Origin: Acidobacteriaceae bacterium
Lineage (GTDB): Bacteria; Acidobacteriota; Terriglobia; Terriglobales; Acidobacteriaceae
Reading direction: 5' to 3'
NCBI GenBank assembly: GCA_025352065.1
Contig: JANXUC010000147.1
Span: 1-47,483, forward strand
Length of the DNA stretch: 47,483 nt
Part shown: piece by piece, positions 1 to 7,871 of the stretch
Numbering within the stretch: position 1 is the stretch's first letter
How the letters are laid out: every line of letters starts with the position of its first letter
The notes under the pieces: model-generated
What the model saw: only the letters and a program-made list of their open reading frames with translations
What the model was told of the DNA's origin: nothing
Database searches by the model: none
Position numbers and translations under genes: made by a program

Positions 1-194
1 CATATCATCTGCTACCGACACCCGCCACAAATCGCATTGACAAAGCATGTCCGCAGGCACAAACTATTGTGCGTCCCGCGAGGGCAGAATCGTTGGGGTT
101 GCACGCCATCCGTGTCGTCTCTGGTCGCCAGAGAACCCATCGGCAAATCGCAGGGACTACTTCCAAACGATACAAATTTCAAGGAGGAGTCCAC

Positions 195-596
195 ATGTTC
201 AGTAACACTTTGAGAAAGAGTTCTTCCACTCTCGTCGCGCTGGTGGTTGTGCTGGGGATGATGCTAGGAATGTCGCAAGCGGCACACGCGCAGAAAGCTA
301 CCGTCCTGCGCGTAGTCCGAATTCAGACCGACGACATCGCCGTCTATATGAAAGGTCTGGATCAAGGGAAAAGCATCATGAAGAAACTGGGCCTCACGCA
401 GAACCTGCGCGTCTGGCGGGCGCAATTCGCCGGACCGGAAACGGGTAACGTGGTGGTGGCGATCGAGTATCCCGACATGGCAGCTTTCGCAGCCGCCGAA
501 GCGAAAACCAGCGCCGATCCGGAATACCAAGAATGGCTGAGGAGCATGATGAAGGTACGGAAGATCGTTTCCGACAGCACTTACCGGGAGCAGTAG
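195..596 (+). CDS. Small secreted protein of unknown function
   Basis: Encodes 133 residues. The ATG at 195 was chosen over an upstream in-frame start at 69 because a strong GGAGG-type ribosome site (AAGGAGGAG, 181-189) precedes it and the product then opens with a classical signal peptide: basic start, hydrophobic stretch at about residues 13-28, and AHA-type cleavage near residue 32. The mature part is about 100 residues, and its alternating hydrophobic strands plus the closing YREQ tail remind me of small dimeric alpha/beta-barrel (NIPSNAP- or EthD-like) proteins, but no catalytic motif is visible. It stands alone and is followed by a clear intrinsic terminator. I am confident that it is a real exported protein and unsure of any function. 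Confidence 0.75.
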   Translation: MFSNTLRKSSSTLVALVVVLGMMLGMSQAAHAQKATVLRVVRIQTDDIAVYMKGLDQGKSIMKKLGLTQNLRVWRAQFAGPETGNVVVAIEYPDMAAFAAAEAKTSADPEYQEWLRSMMKVRKIVSDSTYREQ

Positions 597-614
597 CGTC
601 CGAACAAATACCTT

Positions 615-660
615 ATTGAGAAGGGGCTGCTTCTCCGCAGCCTCTTTCTCAATTTTTTTA
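615..660 (+). terminator. Intrinsic terminator after the small secreted protein gene
   Basis: A G/C-rich stem with the apical arms GGCTGC (625-630) and GCAGCC (637-642) continues outward for about nine more pairs with one bulged T at 647, and runs into a seven-T tract (653-659). It lies 19 bases after the stop codon at 596. Confidence 0.85.
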
Positions 661-736
661 ATGAATCTCCCGGAAACACACCCCATCCAAGGCTTCGTCG
701 CTCCTCTCTGCAAAACCATTCTTTAAGGAGAAACTT

Positions 737-1249
737 ATGCGCTTAGTAGATCCCATCGTCGATGAAATCGACCAAAAAGCTCCCATAACTCGCTGAATAC
801 TAGCGGCTGTTCCAGAAGACAAACTCCCCTGGAAGCCCCACGCAAAATCCATGCCCCTGGCGCGACTGGCGCAGCACGTTGCCGAGATTCAGGGCCGACT
901 CGCGCAAATTATGGTCCACGACAGCTTCGACCCCACAACTTTCCCGCAGCAGGCGGAACCGACGACGCTAGCCGAAATCATGACTACGTTCGAGACTGGC
1001 CGAGCGCGTGCGAAGGAGCTCATCTGTCAAACCGGCGACGAACGCGCGTTACAGAACTGGTCGTTTGTGGCTGGCGGACAACCCTCAATGACGCTCCCAC
1101 GCATAGCCGCGTACCGCGTTTTACTCATGAATCACCTGTACCATCACCGTGGGCAGTTGTCGGTGTACCTCCGACTGCTGGATGTTCCAGTTCTCCACAT
1201 CTACGGCCCCACGGCGGATGACAATCCGTTTATGCCAAAAGCCGCGTAA
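737..1249 (+). pseudogene. DinB-family (putative metalloenzyme) gene with in-frame stop
   Basis: Translation from the ATG at 737 (ribosome site AAGGAG at 726-731) gives 19 residues ending ITR, then TGA at 794-796. It then continues in the same frame through ILAAVPEDKL and on to 1249, for 171 codons in all, which is the usual size of DinB/YfiT four-helix proteins. The start MRLVDPIVDE, the HVAEIQG stretch and the LMNHLYHHRGQLSVYLR stretch are typical of the family; its members bind a metal through histidines and include thiol-dependent transferases. CGA to TGA is the simplest explanation of the stop. A shorter product could restart at ATG 851 but would lose the first helix. A sequencing error is equally possible. 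Confidence 0.75.
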
Positions 1250-1269
1250 TTCGCGAGATTTAGCGGAGA

Positions 1270-1296
1270 CCCGCTCTACTGAGTGGGGCTTTTTCT
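1270..1296 (+). terminator. Intrinsic terminator after the DinB-like gene
   Basis: The stem CCCGCTC (1270-1276) pairs with GAGTGGG (1281-1287), with one G-U pair, across a TACT loop. GC and a five-T run at 1290-1294 follow. It begins 20 bases after the DinB-like stop codon. Confidence 0.65.
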
Positions 1297-1412
1297 CTGT
1301 AAGCTCCGAATTTCTTACGTGGATCGAACAGTCCCCGAGAGGTAACATAAGTGGCTTCCTATGAGAAACTAGAACACTAGGATTCGTGACCTTCGCGTCG
1401 GAAACAGGCAAG

Positions 1413-2554
1413 ATGAAGAAGCTTAGTCTCAATGCAATCGTCGTGCTCCTTGCTTGCCTATCATTGTTCGCGCAAGACATCCAACCTGTGCTGGCACCTG
1501 CTGAAGTCGTGCTCAATTTCAATACCGAAAATGGACGTCACGAGTTTCACCTTGGAGAATTGATATCAATCACATACTCCTACCGGGCAACTACGACGCG
1601 CAAGTACACATGGCTGGAACAAAGCCAGAAGCTGATCGCTGGGCGCCGCCTGCGTATCGAATGCTCTCCTTCGGCCGAAACGGTTCAGCTCGCTCCAGGT
1701 GCCTCCGATGATAAGTTCGAGAACATGCTCGCAGCTCCCTGTGGTGGATACGAAGGCGGTATTGGTAGCGGGTGCGTGGATTGTGATGCAGAACTCCCGC
1801 TAGGCGAAACACCGATCAATTTCGGACCGGTCCCATTGAATACTTTTGTTCGTTTTCGCACGCCGGGCAGATATATGTGCGTTGTCTCCTCCGCAGATGT
1901 CACCACCTCGTCGAAAGACGAGAGCCTTCGCTACGCTTTGCTAGTAAACTCAAAGCCGCTCGAACTCAGGATCACGGACGACCCAACGTGGTCGCGATCT
2001 GTCGCCACTACCTACGCCAGCGCCTATGATCGATCTTGTCTGGGCGAAGATGTGGCGCGGAACAACTTTTCAGAATGCACCGACCTTGCGCGGCGCATCA
2101 CTTACATGGACACCGTGGATTCCTTGACGAACGAGGCGGCACGTATAGACGGTCGAGACACGGTTGGGACAACGGATTCCGGGAGGCCATCCGGCGTTCG
2201 TCGTACCCGGTCGACGCCCTGCAGCTCATGACGGCTCGTATGCAAGAGCCTGATTTTGAAGTGTCCCAGTCGACGATTGAATGGCTGGCCAGTAGCGAAC
2301 TTAGAATCGAGTCGCCTGACGCTTTCGAAACAACTTCTCCGGCCGACTATCACGCGCAGGCAGTTGACAATCTGCGCAAGTTCGTTCGCTTGCTCGGTGC
2401 TAGCCTTGCCGCAAAGGACCCCCGAGTAGTGCGGGAGAGCGCGAAAATCTACTCGTTCTTTGCCACGCAGGAGTACTGTGAAGGCAAGCCGTTGATCCCA
2501 CAACAAGAGCAGGATCTTATACTGTCAGCCATAAAATCGGCTTCTAAGAAATGA
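1413..2554 (+). pseudogene. Secreted protein gene of unknown function, split by a frameshift
   Basis: Two overlapping frames belong together. The first, from ATG 1413 (a GTG at 1386 is a less likely start), begins with a signal peptide and reads well to about position 2150, including CTDLARRITYMDTVDSL. It then degenerates to an Arg/Ser-rich tail ending at 2231. The second frame picks up with HGWDNGFREAIRRSS at about 2155 and continues to 2554 with good amino-acid composition. Joining them needs the addition of one base between about 2145 and 2165 and gives a protein of roughly 380 residues. The N-terminal half is beta-rich and carries several cysteines; the C-terminal half looks helical. I do not recognise a named family. 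The 3' end overlaps the MarC-like start by four bases (ATGA), suggesting translational coupling. Confidence 0.7.
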
Positions 2555-3225
2555 TCGGTCTTCCCTTCTTTCACACCATCGCGCTCGTGGTCGCCGCTCT
2601 GGTTCCCATCATCAATCCAGTGGGCAGCGCACCTATCTTCCTGTCCATGACGCAAGAATTCCCACGGGAAGCGCTCGGGGGGCTCGCGCGACGCATTGCT
2701 CTGAACGTTTTTGTATTGCTTATGGCTGCCACGTTCGTAGGAACCTATGTGCTGGAGTTCTTCGGACTTTCGTTGTCGGCGGTACAAATTGGCGGCGGAC
2801 TACTGGTGGCGTCCAACGGCTGGAAACTACTTCGTGGCGAAGAGAATGACGAAAAGACATCCACTCTCCAATCGAATGCCACCGCGGAAGCTCGCATAAG
2901 AATGCGGGCGTTTTATCCCTTAACGTTTCCGCTGACTGCGGGGCCTGGCACGATTTCGGTGGCCATTGCCTTGGGTGCCAGCTTGCCTGCGCAGGATCTG
3001 CCTCGGCTTGCTCTCTTGCTCGCAATCTTGCTCGGCATTTTGTTGGTGACGCTCTCCGTGTACCTGAGCTACCGCTTCGCCCACAAGCTATTGCGATGGC
3101 TGGGAGCTACCGGCGCCATGGTCTTGCTCAGGTTTTCCGCGTTTATTCTGATTTGTGTAGGTGTGCAGATCCTGACCAACGGCGTAGGCAAAGTTGTAGA
3201 AGTGTGGATTCGACACAGCCACTAA
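2551..3225 (+). CDS. MarC-family integral membrane protein
   Basis: Encodes 224 residues with about six hydrophobic segments. The N-terminal ALVPIINPVGSAPIFL, central FPLTAGPGTISVAIALG and late LLRFSAFILICVGVQIL stretches are the conserved segments of the MarC/YchE/YhgN family of inner-membrane proteins, whose transport substrate is not established (the old link to multiple antibiotic resistance has been withdrawn in E. coli). The start codon overlaps the stop of the broken gene upstream (ATGA at 2551-2554), so it may have been expressed by coupling to that gene. Length matches the family. Confidence 0.9.
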   Translation: MIGLPFFHTIALVVAALVPIINPVGSAPIFLSMTQEFPREALGGLARRIALNVFVLLMAATFVGTYVLEFFGLSLSAVQIGGGLLVASNGWKLLRGEENDEKTSTLQSNATAEARIRMRAFYPLTFPLTAGPGTISVAIALGASLPAQDLPRLALLLAILLGILLVTLSVYLSYRFAHKLLRWLGATGAMVLLRFSAFILICVGVQILTNGVGKVVEVWIRHSH

Positions 3226-3341
3226 AACACGGGTCGAAAGGAAAAATATGGGGCAGAGATGAAGACATTGCTGCCTGACATCGTGCGTCGCATCCCAGCG
3301 AAAATCTCCCCCTAACGAAGAACCTGCGGAACGCCAACTTC

Positions 3342-3960
3342 TCAGAGCGCTTCGCAAATCAGTTGGTGCCCGTGACTATTATTTCGGGATAGCGTTCGAG
3401 TGATTTCGGTCAACCTTCGGTAATTGACCAGCAGATTGATTCCAAACAGCATGCCCAGGTTGGGTACCTGAGGCAAGTGCTGCGCTGGCCACAGGTCAAC
3501 ACGGAGCACCCGCCAAACCCAAAGTTTGCATTGTGCCGCGACAGCATAAATACGAAGCTCTGTAGCCGTTTCCAGCGCTTCCAAAACCAATCGCTCGTTG
3601 CGGCTGTAGTCCTCAGGATATTTCCCTTTCATGTGAGGATACTCCCCTGCGACCCAATTTTGGATCACTTGCACATTGTGATTGACTCGGCTTAGGTATT
3701 CGCGAACTAGCCGGATGTGAGTGTCGAGTTCGCGGCGATAGGCTTCCTCGGAAAGGGATTCCCGCAGCTTCAGCGGCACCTGCGGATCGAGCAGGGCAGC
3801 TAACTCCCACATCAACCCGGCGCACAAGGAACGCCAGATCCTCAAGGCTGCCCGGAGGTCGACGGTAGACGGTAAAACGGGCGGCCAAGATTAGAAGAGC
3901 TAAAGCGCCAAGGAACGGAAGGAGGAACAACCACACATGCGGAACGGATCCTACACTCAT
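3342..3960 (-). pseudogene. Membrane-anchored protein of unknown function, frameshifted
   Basis: The frame starting at ATG 3960 gives an N-terminal transmembrane segment (HVWLFLLPFLGALALLILAA, residues 8-27) and reads well to GSLEDLAFL near 3826, after which it becomes Ser/Pro/Arg-rich. A second frame on the same strand continues as CAGLMWELAALLDPQ from 3824 and stays helical and charged to the stop at 3342. Removing one base within about 3823-3831 (CTTGTGC) fuses them into a protein of about 205 residues. The cytoplasmic part has a repeated Arg/Glu/Leu helical pattern with no motif I can name. Genuine decay and a base-calling error are both possible. Confidence 0.65.
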
Positions 3961-4023
3961 TCTCGGCCAAGCTTTCTAGTGCACTTATCTTGGGCCCTTT
4001 ACGCTCAAATGAACAGTCTCAAA

Positions 4024-4776
4024 TCAGCGCGTACTATTTCTAACAAAAGAACGAAGATTGCGCAACTGCGATTTTAAGCCAGCCACGATTTCCACAGGCG
4101 GTTCCGAAATCGCGCCGTCTTTCGGCACGGGGTGAACCACCGCCGAGAACCAGATCAGAAGGGCGATGAGGTACCCGATGGGCTGAGCCTGTCGGCTGAC
4201 GAATTCGAAATGCGATCCAAAGACGGCACGGACCGACCCGCCAAATGCAACGGCCAGCGCCGCAATACCGAAACCCAGCATGAATCGGTGTTCGTGAACC
4301 CGCCAGGGAACGTGAAGCAGCGCAACCAGTCCGAAAAATAAAACGGCAACAGCCAGCATTGCATAGTGCGCGGCAACCGTGACATTGATAATGGCCGCCT
4401 GCGCCGGAGTCGCCTCCACCGGAGGAAATCTGTATCCCTGGAGTGCGGCATACCCCAGCGCGATCAGAATCGCTGCGGGAAGAACAAATCGGAACCAGCG
4501 CAACAATTGAAAGCTCCTCAAGACCCGCCAGAAGCTTTCCAGCGTGGCAAGTATAGTGAGCAGGATTTCCACAGGTGCCGTGAGCCAAAAAAAATAGAAG
4601 TAGTAGCGGGGATGGGAGACAGTCGCAATGCCCAGTAATGTCTGAATCAAAACAAACGCCGAGTACACCGTAAAGACCGGAAACGTTCGCCAGATCGAGA
4701 GCGACAGCAATTGCCTTACGATCAGGAGGCCAAGAGCCGCGCAAATTGATGCAATCAATAGCTCGGACGGGTTCAT
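4024..4776 (-). CDS. Polytopic membrane protein of unknown function
   Basis: Encodes 250 residues with about seven hydrophobic segments of 18-22 residues and a short basic cytoplasmic tail (LKSQLRNLRSFVRNSTR). It begins MNPSELLIASICAALG, so the first segment acts as an uncleaved signal anchor. Weak ribosome site: AGG about 8 bases before the ATG. Small proteins of this seven-segment form are common beside regulatory genes in acidobacteria, but no histidine or charged motif suggests a mechanism. A longer overlapping frame at 4040-4828 on the same strand is not supported: it is Ser/Gly/Cys-rich and lacks membrane segments. Confidence 0.75.
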   Translation of the reverse strand: MNPSELLIASICAALGLLIVRQLLSLSIWRTFPVFTVYSAFVLIQTLLGIATVSHPRYYFYFFWLTAPVEILLTILATLESFWRVLRSFQLLRWFRFVLPAAILIALGYAALQGYRFPPVEATPAQAAIINVTVAAHYAMLAVAVLFFGLVALLHVPWRVHEHRFMLGFGIAALAVAFGGSVRAVFGSHFEFVSRQAQPIGYLIALLIWFSAVVHPVPKDGAISEPPVEIVAGLKSQLRNLRSFVRNSTR

Positions 4777-4858
4777 AAGTGCCTGCGGGATGTGAGCTTA
4801 CAGCAGACCCCCGCAGGCGACAAGACATATTCTTAGTTTTCGTGCTCAGATTTCGGAA

Positions 4859-5398
4859 TCAACTATTCGCCGTCCCCGGTTTCTTCGGCCACGGTACAGG
4901 TAGTCCACTTGCCGTCACCGTCGGCATCTCACCGACAACACCAATGCACCCCTTACCGGTACACGGCCACGGTACAGGTAGTCCACTCGCCGTCACCGTC
5001 GGCATCTCACCGACAACACCAATGCACCCCTTACCCGTACACGGCCATGGCGTAGGAAATACGTTCGCGAGCGCAGGCGGCATCTCACCCGCAACGGAGG
5101 TACACGATTTACCGTTACAGGGCCACGGAGTGGGAAATACGTTCGCGATCTGTGTTGGAGACACAGCGCCCGCTCCTAAGCCATCTATGACCAACGGCAT
5201 CTCAGTCACAACAGAGGCGCATGATTTTCCCGTGCACGGCCAAGGCGTGGGAGTTATTCCCGCAGTCACAGTCGGCATCTGCACCGTTCTATCTGGGTTC
5301 CTCCGCTCCGCCGCTTTCGCGCCGCTACCGGCCACAGGAACTGCAATTACCGCCAGTAGAACAGCGGCGAGTAAGGACTGCACGCATACTTGTTTCAT
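4859..5398 (-). CDS. Exported protein with tandem PWPC-x-GK-x-C repeats
   Basis: Encodes 179 residues. A good ribosome site (AAGGAG) lies about 9 bases before ATG 5398, and the first 30 residues form a signal peptide (MKQVCVQSLLAAVLLAVIAV, cleavage near AKA/A). The mature protein has four copies of a unit starting PWPC[T/N]GK[S/G]C and containing an EMP element: the first is 39 residues, the next three are 26. A truncated PWP ends the array. In DNA the GGCC anchor of each unit lies at 4887, 4965, 5043, 5121 and 5238, that is 78, 78, 78 and 117 bases apart. Each unit carries two cysteines four residues apart. No known family is recognised. An open plus-strand frame over the same bases lacks a signal peptide and is taken as its shadow. 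Confidence 0.7.
   Translation of the reverse strand: MKQVCVQSLLAAVLLAVIAVPVAGSGAKAAERRNPDRTVQMPTVTAGITPTPWPCTGKSCASVVTEMPLVIDGLGAGAVSPTQIANVFPTPWPCNGKSCTSVAGEMPPALANVFPTPWPCTGKGCIGVVGEMPTVTASGLPVPWPCTGKGCIGVVGEMPTVTASGLPVPWPKKPGTANS
4887..5245 (-). repeat. 78-bp tandem coding repeat
   Basis: Successive repeat anchors (GGCCACGG or variants) are at 4887, 4965, 5043 and 5121, then 5238 after a 117-bp unit. The copies at 4887 and 4965 differ at only two or so positions and the others are more diverged, suggesting a recent duplication at the 3' end of the gene. Confidence 0.85.
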
Positions 5399-5672
5399 GG
5401 GGAGTTCTCCTTAGACATCTTTTGGATTGGTCTAGCTTCGCAGCCCAACTCTGGAACAAGGGGCCCAAGCGCTGAGTTGCAGAGGACGGAACTGCCTGAA
5501 CAGTATTCTGCGACTGGAATGTACTGCGAAGATAGTAAATAAGGGGTAAGGGTTATCGAAACACTAACTAGTGCGAGAACAATTTCCTTAGGTAGAACGA
5601 CTGAGGGAGCGAGGAAAGAACGGCAAGGAAAGGACGTCAGAGTGGCGGGAGTACAAGAACGAAGGGGTTCGG

Positions 5673-6080
5673 CTAGGCGCTCTGCTGGCGCCAGTGCGTG
5701 ATTTCGCGGAGACCCTTGTCGTCGCGACGTTCAAAGAGGCGGACAAAATGGCGCTGGTTCTCGAATTCATGAATGTCGGCCCAAACCTCAGCCTGCCAGC
5801 TGTGATCGTGGATGGCGCTCAGACCACAGGAAGCGCATCGCGTATGCCACTGCAACGGAAGCGGCAGCGGGATTGGGTGCTCGCCTAACTCGATGAAAAT
5901 CGACCGCACATCCTGGATTTCATCCTGCTCTTCCATCACGTGTTCGTAGCGCAGCAGGTAGCCGAAACGCAGGCGGCGCGCCGTAGCCTCGGCTTCCGCG
6001 CGTGTGGCAAATGGACCATACTCGGCCCGAGTGCTCTCAGTGGAATCGCAGGCCATCCAGAAGGTTTCGGTGTAAGCCAT
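5673..6080 (-). CDS. Small cytoplasmic protein of unknown function
   Basis: Encodes 135 residues from ATG 6080, with GAGAAACC just upstream. A TTG at 6107 would add nine residues and is less convincing. The sequence starts MAYTETFWMACDSTESTR, has no signal peptide or membrane segment, is rich in Glu, Arg, His and Trp, and includes a CASCG pair followed by HDH (about residues 82-91) that could bind a metal. No family recognised. It is separated from its neighbours by a few hundred bases on each side and looks like a single-gene unit. Confidence 0.6.
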   Translation of the reverse strand: MAYTETFWMACDSTESTRAEYGPFATRAEAEATARRLRFGYLLRYEHVMEEQDEIQDVRSIFIELGEHPIPLPLPLQWHTRCASCGLSAIHDHSWQAEVWADIHEFENQRHFVRLFERRDDKGLREITHWRQQSA

Positions 6081-6630
6081 CGGTTTCTCGTGACCCCGTG
6101 TTTCCAAGCTCCGTCTCGGACGGCAGCCTCGCCCAAACCAGCGGGCGACTCCCTACGTATCTGCATTTACTGCGCCTCGGGGTGGACAGAGCAGCCCCAC
6201 TAACCAATTGTGGTGCAAGGACTTACAAATCTTGCCCTGCCGACTGAGCCCAAGCTTCTGCAATCGATTGCAGACTAGTGCCCAAGTTCAGAGCGAAACG
6301 CGCGCCGCAGCGAACCTCGACGAGGACCCATCTTGGCAGCCAGAGCTTGAGTTTCGGGTTCCTGGTTTCGAGTTCCTGATTTCGGGTTCCTGATTTCGAG
6401 ATTAATTTTCACTTTTGGCCCCTTTGCGACTACTCTTCGACGGTCAGAACCGCCTGGAACCCTCACGCTCTCCGAAGACTGAAAACCGAGAAACCGAAAG
6501 AACTGCAACTTGAAACACCAAATTTGAAACGGCCACGCAAACCCGCAGAAACTCTTACTCTCTCCCGCCAAAACTCGACGGGGTCCGCGAAGCTGGGTTC
6601 GGGCAAAATGACGTGCATCCGAGAGAAGAT
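6081..6630. other. Intergenic region with no supported gene
   Basis: About 550 bases between the small unknown gene and the candidate small frame at 6631. It holds the 14-bp tandem repeat at 6352-6401. The minus-strand frame at 6275-6571 translates the repeat into Arg/Asn/Pro-Glu-Thr strings and is not believed. No promoter or terminator is convincing. Confidence 0.5.
6352..6401. repeat. 14-bp tandem repeat, about 3.5 copies
   Basis: Units TTTCGGGTTCCTGG (6352), TTTCGAGTTCCTGA (6366) and TTTCGGGTTCCTGA (6380), then a partial TTTCGAGA (6394). The variable base alternates G/A between neighbours, so the underlying period may be 28. It lies in non-coding DNA. Confidence 0.85.
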
Positions 6631-6816
6631 TCAGTCACCCGACTGCGCCCGGTAAGGCGCGTCCCACTTCGCGAAACCCAGCCAGGAGCAGACCGCGGAT
6701 TCCCCCATTTGGACTCTGTAAGCCCGCTCCGTCTCAAACTTTGCCGTGCCGTTCCAACCACCCTCAAAGCTAGTCCGCGCGATGTTCCATTCGAATAACC
6801 GTAACGCTGCCGCCAA
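6631..6816 (-). CDS. Candidate small ORF overlapping the HTH gene's 3' end
   Basis: A 61-codon frame from TTG 6816 overlaps the last 47 bases of the HTH gene ending at 6770 in a different frame. It has balanced, protein-like composition ([19 protein letters not shown], then CSWLGFAKWDAPYRAQSGD) with many Trp/Phe/Tyr and mostly G or C at third codon positions, which is unlike the shadow frames around it. There is no good ribosome site close to the TTG; a GGAGG lies about 17 bases upstream, so the start is uncertain. No family recognised. It could be chance. Confidence 0.3.
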   Translation of the reverse strand: MAAALRLFEWNIARTSFEGGWNGTAKFETERAYRVQMGESAVCSWLGFAKWDAPYRAQSGD

Positions 6817-7042
6817 CCGGAGCGATGGAGTCCTCCCAAGCCGCCCCGCCGTGGCTCGCCACATACAACGCCAGTTCCAGCCGGCTCCACACTCCTAATT
6901 TGTCGAACGCGCTGCGCAAATGGTTCTTCACCACCTGTTCACTGGTTCCAATCCGTGTGGAGATCTCGCGGTTTGTATGCCCTTCCCACACTAGCGTGGC
7001 TACCATTCTTTCCTTCGCGGTCAAGCGATCTCGCGGTTGCAT
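6770..7042 (-). CDS. LuxR/GerE-type HTH protein (second gene of pair A)
   Basis: Encodes 90 residues consisting almost entirely of a GerE/LuxR helix-turn-helix: [15 protein letters not shown] opens the domain (residue 7) and the recognition region is [28 protein letters not shown], with family-typical KNHL and KLG. There is no receiver or ligand-binding domain, so it must act as a stand-alone DNA-binding unit or as partner of another protein. Its ATG at 7042 lies inside the 3' end of the preceding gene (22-base overlap), pointing to translational coupling and perhaps heterodimer formation. Its closest relative in the window is the HTH protein at 11354-11584. Confidence 0.85.
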   Translation of the reverse strand: MQPRDRLTAKERMVATLVWEGHTNREISTRIGTSEQVVKNHLRSAFDKLGVWSRLELALYVASHGGAAWEDSIAPVGGSVTVIRMEHRAD

Positions 7043-7257
7043 AGTTGCTCCCTTTCGTAGACAGCGGTAGCTAAAATGACGCGCTTGCGTCCTTGCCGAA
7101 TCCCGGCGCGAAGAAACAGCGTGCGCAAATGCTGCTTGACCGTGCGCGGACTAATAGTGAGCTGCCGGGCAATTTCTTTGTTGCTACAGCCCTGTGCCAG
7201 CAGGCGAAGCACATCTCCATCCCGCGGCGTGATCTTGATAACGTTGAGGTCGATCAT
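7021..7257 (-). CDS. LuxR/GerE-type HTH protein (first gene of pair A)
   Basis: Encodes 78 residues that form a lone GerE-like domain: [25 protein letters not shown] followed by the recognition helix [19 protein letters not shown]. The tail ends [11 protein letters not shown] in the overlap with the next gene. It lacks any sensory domain. It is transcribed away from the GAF-domain gene at 7872, with a 614-base region between them from which both could be controlled. Its closest relative in the window is the first gene of pair B (from 11793): both carry the FLR-x-GI-x-QG-x-KRV-x-LAT pattern. Confidence 0.85.
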   Translation of the reverse strand: MIDLNVIKITPRDGDVLRLLAQGCSNKEIARQLTISPRTVKQHLRTLFLRAGIRQGRKRVILATAVYEREQLCNREIA

Positions 7258-7871
7258 GTTCGGTATTTCCTCCTGTTTTGTGCTTCCCTCGTGGAAATTG
7301 TGTCCGGCGCGACCGGCACAATATCAAATGCAAGGACGCAGCCAAAGGACGCTCACCGCTAAGGGCTATGGACTCTGGTACTTACGAGAGGACGTGGAAA
7401 ACTCTTCGAGACAATGTGGTCCAGAGAGGGCCAGCTTTCCCGATTCGGGCGGGAAACGCAATTTAAGCTCCCGCAGCCCCACACGGGGCTACTCTCGGTT
7501 CATGACTCCGTTCATGACTCCAAAAGGCCGGATTCGTCTGCTTAAACCGGCGGCGGGGCTCTCTAGCTCGAATAAATGGCTTCGTGTGCACATTCTTGCA
7601 GCTCGAAACACGGTCTTGATCCGAACCCTGCGCAGCCTGTACTGAACTCTTGCCAGCGGAATTCGGTTGAAATCTTTCCGACGGACGCATAGCATTCATT
7701 AGCTTGGACTTAGCCTATGCAGAAGCCTTGGGCATCGGACGGTTCCCCCAGCCCTCCGAGATTGCCGCTCGAGTCCAGCGGACTCCCAAGCCGAAGTCTT
7801 TGGATAAGCAATTGCTTTCTCTAGGTCATCCGGTGTGAAATTAGGATAATGGTACGAAAGTAATCCAACCA
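7258..7871. other. Divergent intergenic region, probable control region
   Basis: A 614-base gap between divergent genes. It contains a perfect 6-bp hairpin (AGCCCC 7475-7480, GGGGCT 7485-7490) without a following T tract, and just downstream a direct repeat of TTCATGACTCC (7499-7509 and 7511-7521). Short minus-strand frames at 7463-7699 have no ribosome site and unlikely composition. No sigma factor element can be called with confidence. Confidence 0.45.

Noticed and set aside
4040-4828. 262-codon minus-strand frame overlapping the seven-segment membrane protein
   Set aside because: Same strand, different frame; Cys/Gly/Ser-rich without membrane segments, so it is a shadow of the gene at 4024-4776.
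4779-5414. Plus-strand 211-codon frame over the PWPC repeat gene
   Set aside because: The minus-strand frame has a signal peptide and a good ribosome site; the plus frame has neither and is open only because the repeats lack stops on both strands.
6275-6571. 98-codon minus-strand frame spanning the 14-bp repeat
   Set aside because: Much of it translates the repeat; no ribosome site and no resemblance to any protein.
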